Assembly (NCBI GenBank): GCA_025360715.1
Contig: JANYBS010000247.1
Span: forward strand, 1-45,396
Source of the DNA: Candidatus Eiseniibacteriota bacterium
Lineage (GTDB): Bacteria > Eisenbacteria > RBG-16-71-46
DNA length: 45,396 nt
Direction of reading: 5' to 3'
Below are positions 7,360-18,578 of the stretch, in pieces. How positions within the stretch are numbered: position 1 is the stretch's first letter; every line of letters begins with the position of its first letter. The notes beneath the pieces were generated by a model, which was not told where the DNA came from, did no database searches, and worked only from the letters and a program-made list of their open reading frames with translations. The position numbers and the translations under genes are program-made.

Positions 7360-8447
7360 GCGCGCCGCTCAAGGACTTCACCGGGCTCTTCGAGAGCACC
7401 AGCCCGTGGCTGCTGGGCGAGGGTCCGCACGCCGAGATGGTGCTGTCGACGCGGATCCGCCTGGCGCGCAACCTGCGCGAGGTGCCCTTCACGCACCGTG
7501 CGCGTGAGGAGCAGCTGCAGGGCGTGCTCGCCAGTGTGAGCGGCGCGGCGCAGGGCTCGCGGGTATTCCATGATGGTCTGCTGTTGAAGATGAACGAGTG
7601 CACGCCGATCGAGCGCCAGGTGCTCGTCGAGCGCCATCTTGTGAGCCACGAGCTGGGCGACGGCTCGCGTCCGCGCGGCATCCTGATCGCGCCCGATGCG
7701 CGGCTCAGCCTGATGATCAACGAAGAGGACCATCTGAGATTGCAGGCGCTCACGCCCGGCTTCCAACTGGCCGAAGCGTGGAGTGTCGCCGATGCCGCCG
7801 ATGACGAACTCGACCAGACGCTCGAGTTCGCGTTCTCGGAGGAGATCGGCTTCCTCACGTCCTGTCCGACCAACGCTGGCACCGGCCTGCGCGCGTCGGT
7901 GCTCATCCACCTGCCCGCACTGGTATTGCTCGAAGAGATCCAGCGAGTGCTCAAGAGCATCATGCAGGTGGGCCTGAACGTGCGCGGCCTCTACGGCGAG
8001 CACAGTGAGGTGATGGGCAACCTGTTCCAGATCTCGAACCAGACCACGCTCGGCCGTAGCGAGCGTGATTCGATCGAGAGCCTGGAGCGTGTCACGAAAC
8101 AGATCATCGAGACCGAAGAACGCGCGCGCGAACGCATGATGCGCGACGCCCGCACGCAGATCGAGGACAAAGTCTGGCGCGCCTACGGCACGCTGCGCTA
8201 TTGCCGTTCGATCCACGCGCGTGAGGTCATCAATCTGTGCTCGGCAGTGCGCCTGGGTTCGGCGATGGGCCTTTCGGGCCTCTGCCCGCTGCGCACGCTC
8301 AATGAATTGCTGGTGCTGACCCAGCCGGCACACCTGCAGCGCTCCCACGGGAGCGAGTTGTCACCGGCGGAACGGAATGTCTATCGCGCCCAACTCGTGC
8401 GAGAGCGGCTTGCTGCCGCCGAACGCGAGTCGGGCTTGGGAGCATAA
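7356..8447 (+). CDS. mcsB: Protein-arginine kinase McsB
   Basis: 363 residues of the ATP:guanido phosphotransferase family. It phosphorylates arginine side chains and marks proteins for ClpC(P) degradation. Visible motifs: LSTRIRLARNL (ATP-phosphate Arg residues, about 30-40), NEEDH with Glu123/Glu124 (substrate guanidinium), Cys170 in FLTSCPTNAGTGLR, and EHSEVMGNLFQISNQTTLG. The length equals McsB and is shorter than metazoan creatine or arginine kinases, and mcsA and clpC flank it. The C-terminal allosteric motif, RDxxRA in Bacillus/Geobacillus McsB, reads RNVYRA here (residues 340-345), so the Asp is replaced by Asn. The ATG overlaps the mcsA stop. Confidence 0.94.
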   Translation: MSAPLKDFTGLFESTSPWLLGEGPHAEMVLSTRIRLARNLREVPFTHRAREEQLQGVLASVSGAAQGSRVFHDGLLLKMNECTPIERQVLVERHLVSHELGDGSRPRGILIAPDARLSLMINEEDHLRLQALTPGFQLAEAWSVADAADDELDQTLEFAFSEEIGFLTSCPTNAGTGLRASVLIHLPALVLLEEIQRVLKSIMQVGLNVRGLYGEHSEVMGNLFQISNQTTLGRSERDSIESLERVTKQIIETEERARERMMRDARTQIEDKVWRAYGTLRYCRSIHAREVINLCSAVRLGSAMGLSGLCPLRTLNELLVLTQPAHLQRSHGSELSPAERNVYRAQLVRERLAAAERESGLGA

Positions 8448-8453
8448 GGGCCT

Positions 8454-8513
8454 AAGGAGAGGAGGAGGTCGCTGTCAAGGCCCACGCAGGGCCGGAAGCG
8501 GCGACCGAACAGC
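8454..8513 (+). promoter_or_regulatory. clpC translation-initiation region with distant SD and bridging hairpin
   Basis: A long purine Shine-Dalgarno tract (AAGGAGAGGAGGAGG, 8454-8468) lies 45 nt before the clpC ATG at 8514, too far for normal use. No other SD lies close to the ATG. Between them GGTCGC (8467-8472) pairs with GCGACC (8501-8506), and GGCCC (8479-8483) pairs with GGGCC (8489-8493). Folding would bring the tract to within about 9-13 nt of the ATG. A CTG at 8472, in frame and 6 nt after GGAGG, is an alternative start that would add 14 residues. Confidence 0.45.
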
Positions 8514-10997
<2,484 letters not shown>

Positions 10998-11020
10998 AGT
11001 CCGAGCCCGAACGCAGTCCA

Positions 11021-11060
11021 TCGCCGGCAGTGCCCTTGGGGCGCTGCCGGCGACTGTTTT
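11021..11060 (+). terminator. Rho-independent terminator after clpC
   Basis: A perfect 10-bp stem, TCGCCGGCAG (11021-11030) with CTGCCGGCGA (11044-11053), has extra GCCC/GGGC pairs in the loop region. CTGTTTT (11054-11060) follows. It lies 24 bp after the clpC stop and closes the lysS-clpC transcript. Confidence 0.8.
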
Positions 11061-11182
11061 GCCGCGTGCGTCGCTCCGCGACGCCTGGGGGGCGGTCCCG
11101 ATCCGTCGAATCGACGGGAACACCCGGCCCTGGAGCAGGGTAGAAGGGGGGCTTCCCCGGGCGGCGGCCCCCGCGTGGCCGC
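11061..11182. other. Intergenic segment with consecutive small stem-loops
   Basis: No convincing gene lies between the clpC terminator and the bamA promoter. GCGTCGC-TCC-GCGACGC (11068-11084) and CCGTCG-AAT-CGACGG (11103-11117) are perfect hairpins, and a G-run/C-run pairing follows near 11140-11165. No promoter that would transcribe this segment is evident. It may be structured RNA or only GC-rich spacer. Confidence 0.35.
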
Positions 11183-11210
11183 TGGACATCGGCGGCCCGG
11201 TCGCTATGAT
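11183..11210 (+). promoter_or_regulatory. Predicted sigma70-type promoter of the bamA-lpx operon
   Basis: TGGACA (11183-11188) and TATGAT (11205-11210) with a 16-bp spacer. The predicted start near 11217 leaves a leader of about 100 nt before the bamA GTG. This is the only clear promoter I see for the envelope genes up to lpxK. Confidence 0.6.
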
Positions 11211-11319
11211 TCGGCCGACTCCCCATCCCATGGCCACCCCCCGGCTCGCGCGCGCAAGGACGCGACGACGCAGGGCTTGAGCGTGGGGTACCTATCCGCG
11301 GCCACAGAGGAGCTCCTGA

Positions 11320-13761
11320 GTGCCCGAGAATCCGTCACGTATGTCTTTCCTGCTCCACCTCTTGCCGGTCCGCCTCGCAGCGATGGCGACCGTGTTGCTG
11401 CTTGCCGCGAGCCCGATGGCGGCGCGTGCCCAGTCGGCGGCGGATACCCCGGAAGCGCAGCAGGCCCCCGAGCAGGTCCCGACCATCGGCACCATCACGG
11501 TCCAGGGCAACACATCCACCGACACCACGCGTATCCTGCGGACCTTCGAGGTCCCCACGGGCGCCCGATACTCGCTCGACCTGATCCGCCGCGGCCAGCG
11601 CAAGCTCATCGCGCTGGGGCTCTTCCGCGACATCCAGGTGCTCAAGAACGACCATGACGGCGTTGTCGACCTGACCATCGTGGTCAAGGAGCGGCCGCGG
11701 CTGGGCAAGCTCACGTTCTCGGGCAACAAGAAGCGCGAGGACGTGGATCTGGAGAAGAAGCTCTTCCTCAAGACCGGCGAGACATTCTCCAAGACGCAAG
11801 TGCAGACCCAGGTCGATTCGCTGATCGACTACTACCGCAGCGAAGGCTGGCCGCGCACGCGCATCACGGTCAAGAGCGACACGCTCGCCGACAAGAACAT
11901 CGTCGACCTGGCGTTCCAGGTGGAGGAGGGCGAGAAGCTGCGCATCACCAAGGTGCAGCTCGTGGGCGCGAAGTCGCTGGCGGTCAAGAAGGTCCTCAAG
12001 GCCATGAAGACGCACCCCAAGGGCTTCTTCGGAGGGGGTGACCTGAAGGACGAGGCCTTCCCCGAGGACCGCGAGAAGCTCGAGGCGTACTACCGCAATC
12101 ACGGTTTCCGCGACATGAAGGTGGACAGCTTCTCGCTGGTACCAGGCGCGACCGCCAAGGAACTCACGTTGGTGGTGCACATGACCGAGGGCAAGCTCTA
12201 CCAGCTGGGCTACGTCTACTGGTCGGGCAACCGCGTGGTCGAAGACGCCCTGCTCAAAAAGCTGCTCGTGGCCAAGCCGGGAGCGATGTACGACCACTCG
12301 CGGATCGAGAAGGCTTCGAGCGCCGCATACGCGGAGTACGCCGAGCGCGGCTTCCTGTATGTGAGCATCGAGCCCAAGGAGACGCTGCGCGATTCGATCG
12401 TGGACCTCACGTTCGCCGTGGGCGAGGGTTCGCCCTCGCATGTGCGCAACATCACGATCCTGGGCAACAAGGGCACGCGTGAAAAAGTCATCCGCCGCGA
12501 GCTCGACATCCACGAGGGCGACCTGTTCCGGCGCTCGGCGCTCGTGCGCAGCCAAGGCGACATCATGCGCTTGGGCATCTTCGAAGAGGCCAATCCGGAC
12601 TTCACGCCCGCCGAGAGCACCGACGTGGACCTGGTCTTCAAGGTCAAGGAGAAGCAGGTCGGCACGGCCTCGGCTGGCGCGGGTTACACGGGCACCACGG
12701 GCCTCACGGGCTTCCTCGAGGTCGGGCACAGCAACGTCCTCGGCAATGGCCAGAGCCTGGCGCTGCACCTGGAACGTGGCGGCAAGGTGCAGAATTATTC
12801 GTTGAGCTTCACCGAGCCGTGGTTCCACGATTCGCCCACGCTCCTCGGGTTCTCGGCCTACAACACCTTCTCGCAGCTCACCGAGTTCGATCAGCGCCGC
12901 AAGGGCGGATCGGCGCGCATCGGCCGGCCGCTGCCATGGCCGGACTACTCGCGCGGCTCGGTTTCGTACACGCTCGAGTCCATCACGATCGACAATGTGC
13001 GCAACTCGATCGCGCTCAACGGCATCACGATCGGCAAGCCGGAGCTCACGAGTTCGCTCAACTTCGATTTCTCGCGCAATTCGACGGACAACGCGTTCTA
13101 CCCGACCAAGGGCACGCGCCTCACCGCCAGCGAGGAATTCACCGGCGGTCCGCTCGGCGGCGACCTGTCGTATCACAAGCACCGTTACGAAGGGCGCGCT
13201 TACTTCCCGGGCATCCTCAAGGGCATCACCACCATGACGCGCTTGCGTGTGGGCCTGCTCGGCACGTACCCGTGGAAGGGCGGCACGCTGCCGGACTACA
13301 CGCGCTTCCGCTTGGGCGGTGGCAATACGCTCGACCCGTTGCGCGGCTATCAGGACTACCAGGTCGTGCCGCAGAAATTCATCACGAACGTGCTCACGCA
13401 GACGATCCGCACGATCACGACCAAGGCGCGCGACGGCTTCACCGATTCCACGTACACGGTGACCGACTCTTCGTATGCCAAGCAGCGCTATCCCGGTGGC
13501 CGTTACTTCGCCCTCGCCACGATCGAGCAGCAGTTCCCGATCGTCGCGCCGTTGCGCGGCCTGCTGTTCCTGGACGCTGGCAACACGTGGGACCTGCGCA
13601 GGGAGATCCAGCCGTTCAAGCTCAAGTACGGCGCGGGCGTGGGGTTGCGTATGGAGATCCCGCTACTGGGTAATATCGGCTTTGACTACGGCTACGGTTT
13701 CAATCGCGACGACGGACCGCGCTGGCAGGGCCACTTCCTGCTTGGCAACGTCAACTTCTGA
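11320..13761 (+). CDS. bamA: Outer membrane protein assembly factor BamA
   Basis: 813 residues. A signal peptide (about 15-38, ending AARAQS) is followed by five POTRA domains (about 54-124, 125-205, 206-294, 295-372, 373-445), each with the beta-alpha-alpha-beta-beta pattern and a GN or SGN turn. A 16-stranded barrel of about 365 residues follows. The L6 motif RGY is present in LDPLRGYQDY, and the protein ends in Phe (GNVNF), as barrel proteins recognised by BAM do. It folds and inserts outer-membrane proteins. The GTG at 11320 has AGAGGAG 7 nt upstream; an ATG at 11341 is the alternative. ompH follows by 9 bp, the usual bamA-skp-lpxD order. Confidence 0.96.
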   Translation: MPENPSRMSFLLHLLPVRLAAMATVLLLAASPMAARAQSAADTPEAQQAPEQVPTIGTITVQGNTSTDTTRILRTFEVPTGARYSLDLIRRGQRKLIALGLFRDIQVLKNDHDGVVDLTIVVKERPRLGKLTFSGNKKREDVDLEKKLFLKTGETFSKTQVQTQVDSLIDYYRSEGWPRTRITVKSDTLADKNIVDLAFQVEEGEKLRITKVQLVGAKSLAVKKVLKAMKTHPKGFFGGGDLKDEAFPEDREKLEAYYRNHGFRDMKVDSFSLVPGATAKELTLVVHMTEGKLYQLGYVYWSGNRVVEDALLKKLLVAKPGAMYDHSRIEKASSAAYAEYAERGFLYVSIEPKETLRDSIVDLTFAVGEGSPSHVRNITILGNKGTREKVIRRELDIHEGDLFRRSALVRSQGDIMRLGIFEEANPDFTPAESTDVDLVFKVKEKQVGTASAGAGYTGTTGLTGFLEVGHSNVLGNGQSLALHLERGGKVQNYSLSFTEPWFHDSPTLLGFSAYNTFSQLTEFDQRRKGGSARIGRPLPWPDYSRGSVSYTLESITIDNVRNSIALNGITIGKPELTSSLNFDFSRNSTDNAFYPTKGTRLTASEEFTGGPLGGDLSYHKHRYEGRAYFPGILKGITTMTRLRVGLLGTYPWKGGTLPDYTRFRLGGGNTLDPLRGYQDYQVVPQKFITNVLTQTIRTITTKARDGFTDSTYTVTDSSYAKQRYPGGRYFALATIEQQFPIVAPLRGLLFLDAGNTWDLRREIQPFKLKYGAGVGLRMEIPLLGNIGFDYGYGFNRDDGPRWQGHFLLGNVNF

Positions 13762-13770
13762 CGAGGGCAC

Positions 13771-14331
13771 ATGCGATATCTCCAGCGACTGCGGCTGCTC
13801 GGGATGCTCGGGCTCACCTTGGGGCTGACCCTGGTGAGCACGGGCGACGTCCACGCGGCAGACATCCGCTTCGGCTACATCGATTCGTCGCGCATCTTCG
13901 TGGAGTACAAGGGCGCCCAGGAGGCGCAAGCGCGCTTCGACCGTCAGGTCCAAGGCTGGCGTGACGAAGCAGTTGAGAAGGAGAAGTCGGTCACGCAGCT
14001 TCGCACCGAGGTCAAGGATCAGGCGCCGATCCTCTCCGCACTCAAGCGCCAGGAGAAGGAAGCTGCGCTGCAGCGCGCGATCACCGAATACGAGGCGTTC
14101 ATCAACGACGTGTGGGGGCCGCAGGGCAAGGCGCAGCAGGAGAACGAGCGCGCCACCGGTGATATCGTCGCCCAGATTCGCACGGCTGTGGAGAAGGTCG
14201 CGAGCAGCAAAGGTCTGGAAGTGGTGCTCGATTCGGCCGGCGGGTTCCTCGTGTACGCCGACAAGACGCTCGACCTGACACCGGATGTCATCAACGAGCT
14301 GAACACGATGACGCCCGGCGCGAAACCCTAA
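13771..14331 (+). CDS. Periplasmic chaperone, OmpH/Skp family
   Basis: 186 residues. A signal peptide (1-30, cleavage after VHA) leaves a mature protein that starts DIRFGYIDSSRIFVEYKGA, the typical Skp N-terminal strand. A long charged helical region (about 45-150), predicted to form the Skp coiled-coil tentacles, follows, then the C-terminal strand LEVVLDSAGGFLVYADKTLDLT. Skp holds unfolded outer-membrane proteins in the periplasm for BamA. It is 9 bp after bamA and 17 bp before lpxD. Confidence 0.92.
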   Translation: MRYLQRLRLLGMLGLTLGLTLVSTGDVHAADIRFGYIDSSRIFVEYKGAQEAQARFDRQVQGWRDEAVEKEKSVTQLRTEVKDQAPILSALKRQEKEAALQRAITEYEAFINDVWGPQGKAQQENERATGDIVAQIRTAVEKVASSKGLEVVLDSAGGFLVYADKTLDLTPDVINELNTMTPGAKP

Positions 14332-14348
14332 GCCGCCGGAGGCCGCTC

Positions 14349-15464
14349 ATGAGCACACGAACCCTTGCGGAGCTCGCAGCGGAACTCGACGGGCTGGTGG
14401 TCGGTGATGCGGCCGTCGTGATCCGCGGCGTCGCCGGCATCCGCGAAGCGCAGGCGGGCGATATCACCTTCATCGCCAACTCGCGCTACGACGCCTACCT
14501 CACCGAGACCAAGGCGTCCGCGGTCATCTGCTCGCGCGAGACGCGCGAATCACCCGTGCCGCTGCTGCGGGTCGACAATCCCTATCTGGCATTCCAGCGC
14601 ATCGTCCGCCTGTTCCGGCCCGAATTGTTCCATGCCGTTCCGGGCACGCATGCCAGCGCGGTCGTGGATCCCACCGCCGTGATCGGCGACGGCGCATCGA
14701 TCGGCGCGAATTGCGTGCTCGAGTCCGGCGCACGGATCGGCGCGCGCACGGTGCTCATGCCCGGCTGCTACGTGGGCGTGCAGTCGAGCATCGGTGAGGA
14801 CGGCATGGTGTATCCGCACGTCACGATCCGCGAGGAATGCCATATCGGCGATCGCGTGATCCTGCACCCGGGCGTGGTGATCGGCGCCGATGGTTTCGGA
14901 TTCGCGTTCGACGACGGCAAGTACCACAAGGTGCCGCAGGTCGGCAGTGTGGTGATCGGCCACGACGTCGAGATCGGTGCGAACACGACGGTGGACCGCG
15001 CCACGACCGACGCGACGCGCATCGGCGATGGCACCAAGATCGACAACCTGGTGCAGATCGGCCACAACGTCGTGATCGGCAAGCATTGCATCATCGTGTC
15101 GCAGGTGGGGATCTCCGGCAGCACACACCTCGAGGATTACGTCGTGATCGGCGGCCAGGCGGGCGTGGCGGGTCACATCCGGCTCGGCAAGGGCGTCAAG
15201 GTTGCCGGGCAGAGCGGCGTCACGAAGTCCGTGCCTGCGGGCGCCGAGGTGTTCGGCACGCCGGCGATGGCCTTGAATCTCTTCAAGCGCATGAACGTGT
15301 ACCTGCACAAGCTGCCGCGGTTGTTCGACAAGGCGAAGTCCCTGGAAGAACGCCTAGAGAGGCTCGAAGCGTCGAGGCTCGAACAGTCGAAGCTCGAAGA
15401 GTCGAGGCTCGAACAGTCAAAGCTCGAGCAACACGCGCCGAAGGACAAGGAGGCCGTGCGTTGA
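14349..15464 (+). CDS. lpxD: UDP-3-O-acylglucosamine N-acyltransferase LpxD
   Basis: 371 residues. An N-terminal uridine-binding domain (about 1-100, [13 protein letters not shown]) is followed by a left-handed beta-helix of hexapeptide repeats (about 105-285, such as [11 protein letters not shown]). His239 in QIGHNVVIG coincides with the catalytic His of E. coli LpxD. It adds the N-linked acyl chain at the third committed step of lipid A synthesis. The C-terminus is unusual: after the normal end helix ([29 protein letters not shown]) come tandem pentapeptides [10 protein letters not shown] encoded by 15-bp DNA repeats. The start has GGAGG just upstream. The stop overlaps the lpxC TTG start. 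Confidence 0.96.
   Translation: MSTRTLAELAAELDGLVVGDAAVVIRGVAGIREAQAGDITFIANSRYDAYLTETKASAVICSRETRESPVPLLRVDNPYLAFQRIVRLFRPELFHAVPGTHASAVVDPTAVIGDGASIGANCVLESGARIGARTVLMPGCYVGVQSSIGEDGMVYPHVTIREECHIGDRVILHPGVVIGADGFGFAFDDGKYHKVPQVGSVVIGHDVEIGANTTVDRATTDATRIGDGTKIDNLVQIGHNVVIGKHCIIVSQVGISGSTHLEDYVVIGGQAGVAGHIRLGKGVKVAGQSGVTKSVPAGAEVFGTPAMALNLFKRMNVYLHKLPRLFDKAKSLEERLERLEASRLEQSKLEESRLEQSKLEQHAPKDKEAVR
15357..15431 (+). repeat. 15-bp tandem repeats in the 3' end of lpxD
   Basis: Five in-frame 15-bp units encode [25 protein letters not shown]. The unit TCGAGGCTCGAACAG at 15372-15386 recurs exactly at 15402-15416, giving a 30-bp higher-order repeat. The encoded charged helix extends the C-terminal helix of LpxD. 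Confidence 0.85.
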
Positions 15465-16783
15465 GGAAGCGGATGCAGCGGACGATCGGTGGTCCCGCGG
15501 TGATCGAGGGCGTCGGGCTGCATACCGGCGAGAAGGGCACCATGCGTTTCATGCCGGCGCCGGTCGGACATGGCGTGCGTTTCGTGCGCACCGACTTGCC
15601 GGGCGGTCCCGAGGTCCTGGTGCGGCCGGAGAACGCGCACTTCGATCCCGGCGCAGGGCGCCGCACGATCCTGCAGCAGGATGGCGTGCAGATCCACACC
15701 ATGGAGCATGTGCTGGCAGCCGTCGCAGGCTTGGGCATCGACAACCTGCGCATCGAGACGAGTACGATGGAGGTGCCGGAGGGCCACGACGGCAGTTCGG
15801 CGCCGATCGCACGCGCGCTCATGGCGGCCGGTCTCGTGGACCAGGACAAGCCCACGCGCCACATCAAGGTGACCAAGCCCGTGCACTGGGCAGAGAAAGG
15901 TGTGGAGCTGAGCGCGGTGCCGTTCGACGGCCTGCGCATCACCTTCCAGATCGAATATGACCATCCGCTGATCGGCATCCAGGAGCGTACGGTCGATATC
16001 TCGCCCGAGGTATTCCTGGAGCAGATCGCGCCCGCGCGCACGTTCGTACTCGAGCGCGACCTGGAGCTGCTGCGCGAGGCCGGCTGGATCAAGGGCGGGC
16101 GGCTCGAGAGCGCGATCGTCGTGGGCAAGGACGGCACGATCCTCAATGATGAACCGCTGCGTTTCCCCGACGAGTTCGTGCGCCACAAGATCCTCGACCT
16201 GATCGGAGACCTGTTCATCCTGGGTGCGCCGGTGCTGGGACATTTCACAGCGCGGCGCTCGGGACATCAGGGGCATGTGGCATTCGTGAAGATGCTCAAG
16301 GAGACGCTGCCGTTGCCGGGCCGCCGTCCGGGCGGGCCTCCGGGCGAGTGGGACATCACGGCGATCATGGACCTGCTGCCGCACCGCTATCCGTTCCTGC
16401 TCGTCGACCGCATCATGGCGATCGAAGAAGGCGTGAGCATCGAAGGGCTCAAGAACGTCACGATCAATGAGCCGTTTTTCCAAGGCCACTTTCCTGGGCA
16501 GCCCACGATGCCGGGCGTGCTCATCCTGGAAGCCATGGCGCAGGTGGGCGGCATGCTCATGCTCAACTCGGTCGATGATCCCGGCAACAAACTCATGTAT
16601 TTCATGGGCATCGATGGCGCGAAGTTCCGCCGCCCCGTGGTGCCAGGTGACCAGTTGCACTTCAAGCTCACGCTCATCAACGCCAAGCGCCGGACCATGA
16701 AGATGCGCGGCGAGGCGTTCGTCGATGGCCAACTCGTCGCCGAGGCCGAACTGCTGGCCACGGTCGTGGACAAGCGCCCATGA
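15461..16783 (+). CDS. lpxC/fabZ: Bifunctional LpxC deacetylase / FabZ dehydratase fusion
   Basis: 440 residues. Residues 1-285 are LpxC (UDP-3-O-acyl-GlcNAc deacetylase, the committed zinc step of lipid A synthesis): Glu82 and His83 in TMEH, His242 and Asp246 in [10 protein letters not shown], and His269 in SGHQGH match catalytic and zinc residues. Residues about 295-440 are FabZ (3-hydroxyacyl-ACP dehydratase): [12 protein letters not shown], then His343 in [12 protein letters not shown] and Glu357 in LEAMAQ. No stop or frameshift separates them. The TTG at 15461 has AAGGAGG 7 nt upstream and overlaps the lpxD stop; the ATG at 15473 is less well placed. Such fusions are known in Bacteroidetes. 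Both halves control the same 3-hydroxyacyl-ACP branch point. Confidence 0.95.
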   Translation: MRKRMQRTIGGPAVIEGVGLHTGEKGTMRFMPAPVGHGVRFVRTDLPGGPEVLVRPENAHFDPGAGRRTILQQDGVQIHTMEHVLAAVAGLGIDNLRIETSTMEVPEGHDGSSAPIARALMAAGLVDQDKPTRHIKVTKPVHWAEKGVELSAVPFDGLRITFQIEYDHPLIGIQERTVDISPEVFLEQIAPARTFVLERDLELLREAGWIKGGRLESAIVVGKDGTILNDEPLRFPDEFVRHKILDLIGDLFILGAPVLGHFTARRSGHQGHVAFVKMLKETLPLPGRRPGGPPGEWDITAIMDLLPHRYPFLLVDRIMAIEEGVSIEGLKNVTINEPFFQGHFPGQPTMPGVLILEAMAQVGGMLMLNSVDDPGNKLMYFMGIDGAKFRRPVVPGDQLHFKLTLINAKRRTMKMRGEAFVDGQLVAEAELLATVVDKRP

Positions 16784-17583
16784 CGCCTCCCGCAGGCACG
16801 GTGACGAAGGGTGCGCGCGTCCATCCGGCATCGTTCGTGGATCCAAAAGCGCGTCTGGGTGTCGACGTGGTCGTCGAGCCCGGCGCCGTGATCGGTCCCG
16901 ATGTCACGATCGGGGACCGCACCATCGTCGGCTCGCACGCTCTGGTCTCGGGCTGGACGACCGTGGGCGCGGATTGCCATATCCATCACGGCGCCGTGCT
17001 TGGCACGCCGCCGCAGGATCTGAAGTATTCCGGCGAGCCATCGTACCTGACGGTGGGTGACCACACCGTGTTGCGCGAGTACATGACGGCGAACCTCGCC
17101 ACCGAGCCGGGATATACCACGCGGATCGGCAGCCACTGCCTGCTCATGGCCTACTCGCATGTGGCGCATAACTGCCAGGTGGGCGACCGCGTCGTCATCG
17201 CGAACGCCGTGCAGATGGCAGGCTACGTGATCGTCGATGACTGGGCGATCGTGGGCGGCAGCACCGTCGTGCACCAGTTCACGCGCATCGGCCGCCACGC
17301 CATGATCGGCGGCGGTTCGCGCATCCCGCAGGACATCGCGCCGTTCGTGAAGGCGGCCGGCAGCCCGCCGCGAAATGCCGGCATCAATAGCGTTGGCCTC
17401 GACCGCCGCGGGTTCAGCCGCGAAACACGCGAGGCCATCGAAAAGGCCTACCGGATCTTCTTTCGCAGCGGCGCGACCGCCGTGGCGGCGGTCCAGCAGA
17501 TCCGCCAGCGGTTGCCGGGCATCCCCGAGGTAGAACATTTCGCGCGTTTCTGCGAAACCTCGGTTCGCGGCATCTCGCGTTGA
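16780..17583 (+). CDS. lpxA: UDP-N-acetylglucosamine acyltransferase LpxA
   Basis: 267 residues. A left-handed beta-helix (about 8-195, hexapeptides such as [14 protein letters not shown]) is followed by a C-terminal helical domain with [23 protein letters not shown]. His130 in [10 protein letters not shown] is the catalytic His. It adds the 3-hydroxyacyl chain to UDP-GlcNAc, the first step of lipid A synthesis. The ATG overlaps the lpxC-fabZ stop, as expected since LpxA and FabZ compete for the same acyl-ACP. Confidence 0.97.
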   Translation: MTPPAGTVTKGARVHPASFVDPKARLGVDVVVEPGAVIGPDVTIGDRTIVGSHALVSGWTTVGADCHIHHGAVLGTPPQDLKYSGEPSYLTVGDHTVLREYMTANLATEPGYTTRIGSHCLLMAYSHVAHNCQVGDRVVIANAVQMAGYVIVDDWAIVGGSTVVHQFTRIGRHAMIGGGSRIPQDIAPFVKAAGSPPRNAGINSVGLDRRGFSRETREAIEKAYRIFFRSGATAVAAVQQIRQRLPGIPEVEHFARFCETSVRGISR

Positions 17584-17594
17584 CAGGAGGACAC

Positions 17595-18578
17595 GTGAAA
17601 AGCGTCCGTTGCGGTGTGTGGGGAGTTGGCGTGTGGGGCGAGAAGCACGCGCGCGTCTATGGCGCCGTGCCGGAAGCGACGCTCGTCGGCGTCTACGACC
17701 AGTCCCCGGAGCGCGCGAAGGCGGTCGCGGCACAGTACGGCACCCAAGCGTTCGAGACTCCCGGCGCACTCTTGGAGAAGTGCGAGGCGATCTCGGTCGC
17801 GACGCCGACCATCGCGCACCGCGCGGCGGCCGAGCAGGCGCTCGCGGCAGGCGTCCATGTGCTGGTGGAGAAGCCCATGGCCGTCACGGTCGCCGACTGC
17901 GACGCCATGATCGCTGCGGCGAAGCGCGCGCACCGCGTGTTGCAGGTGGGCCAGGTCGAGCGTTTCAACCCCGCGCTGCTCGCAGCGAAGCCGTTCGTGC
18001 GGCAGCCGAAGTTCATCGAAGCGCACCGGCTGGCCGCCTTCCAGCCGCGCAGCCTGGATATCGACGTCGTGGGCGATCTCATGATCCACGACATCGACGC
18101 CGTGCTGCACATGGTGGGCTCCACACCCACGAGTATCTCGGCGGTCGGCGTGGCGGTGCTCTCGTCCAACGAGGACATCGCGAATGCGCGCCTCGAGTTC
18201 GCAGACGGCTGCGTCGCGAACCTCACCGCGAGCCGCGTCTCGGTGGAACGACTGCGCCGCATCCGGTTCTTCCAGGGCGACGCGTACGTGTCGGTCGACC
18301 TGTTCGAAAAGGCGGGCGAGGCCTTTGTGATCAAGGACCCCAACTCGTTCAAGCCCGGCGCGGTCGATCCATTCGCACTCTTGCAAGGCATCCAGCGTAC
18401 GAAACTCGAGGTTGCCGCGGGTGAACCACTCACGCTGGAACTGCAAGCCTATCTGCGCTCGCTGTGTGGCGAAGGCGCCGGTGCGGCCTCGGCGCAGGCC
18501 GGCCGCGACGCGCTGTTCGTGGCCGAAGAGGTGCGCGAGGCCATGCGCCGGCGCGCGCTGCAGTGGACGGCGCACTGA
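17595..18578 (+). CDS. Gfo/Idh/MocA-family oxidoreductase in the lipid A operon (GnnA-like candidate)
   Basis: 327 residues. An N-terminal NAD(P)-binding Rossmann domain (GVWGVGVWGEKHARVY) is followed by the EKP motif in VLVEKPMAV, whose Lys is catalytic in the family, and by the C-terminal domain with DLMIHDIDAV. The GTG at 17595 has AGGAGG 4 nt upstream. It lies between lpxA and lpxB. In Acidithiobacillus and Leptospira a Gfo/Idh enzyme, GnnA, oxidises UDP-GlcNAc at C3 before GnnB transaminates it, giving lipid A with amide-linked acyl chains at position 3. No gnnB is seen here, so that role is only a candidate. lpxI occupies this slot in some alphaproteobacteria. The overlap of 16 nt with lpxB indicates coupling. 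Confidence 0.8.
   Translation: MKSVRCGVWGVGVWGEKHARVYGAVPEATLVGVYDQSPERAKAVAAQYGTQAFETPGALLEKCEAISVATPTIAHRAAAEQALAAGVHVLVEKPMAVTVADCDAMIAAAKRAHRVLQVGQVERFNPALLAAKPFVRQPKFIEAHRLAAFQPRSLDIDVVGDLMIHDIDAVLHMVGSTPTSISAVGVAVLSSNEDIANARLEFADGCVANLTASRVSVERLRRIRFFQGDAYVSVDLFEKAGEAFVIKDPNSFKPGAVDPFALLQGIQRTKLEVAAGEPLTLELQAYLRSLCGEGAGAASAQAGRDALFVAEEVREAMRRRALQWTAH

Noticed and set aside
11059-11280. 73-codon open frame in the clpC-bamA spacer
   Set aside because: It starts inside the terminator tail, has no SD, and spans the bamA promoter; composition is Arg/Pro-rich.
15461-16783. Frameshift or missing stop between lpxC and fabZ
   Set aside because: Both domains are intact in one frame with a short natural linker, and LpxC-FabZ fusions are known.
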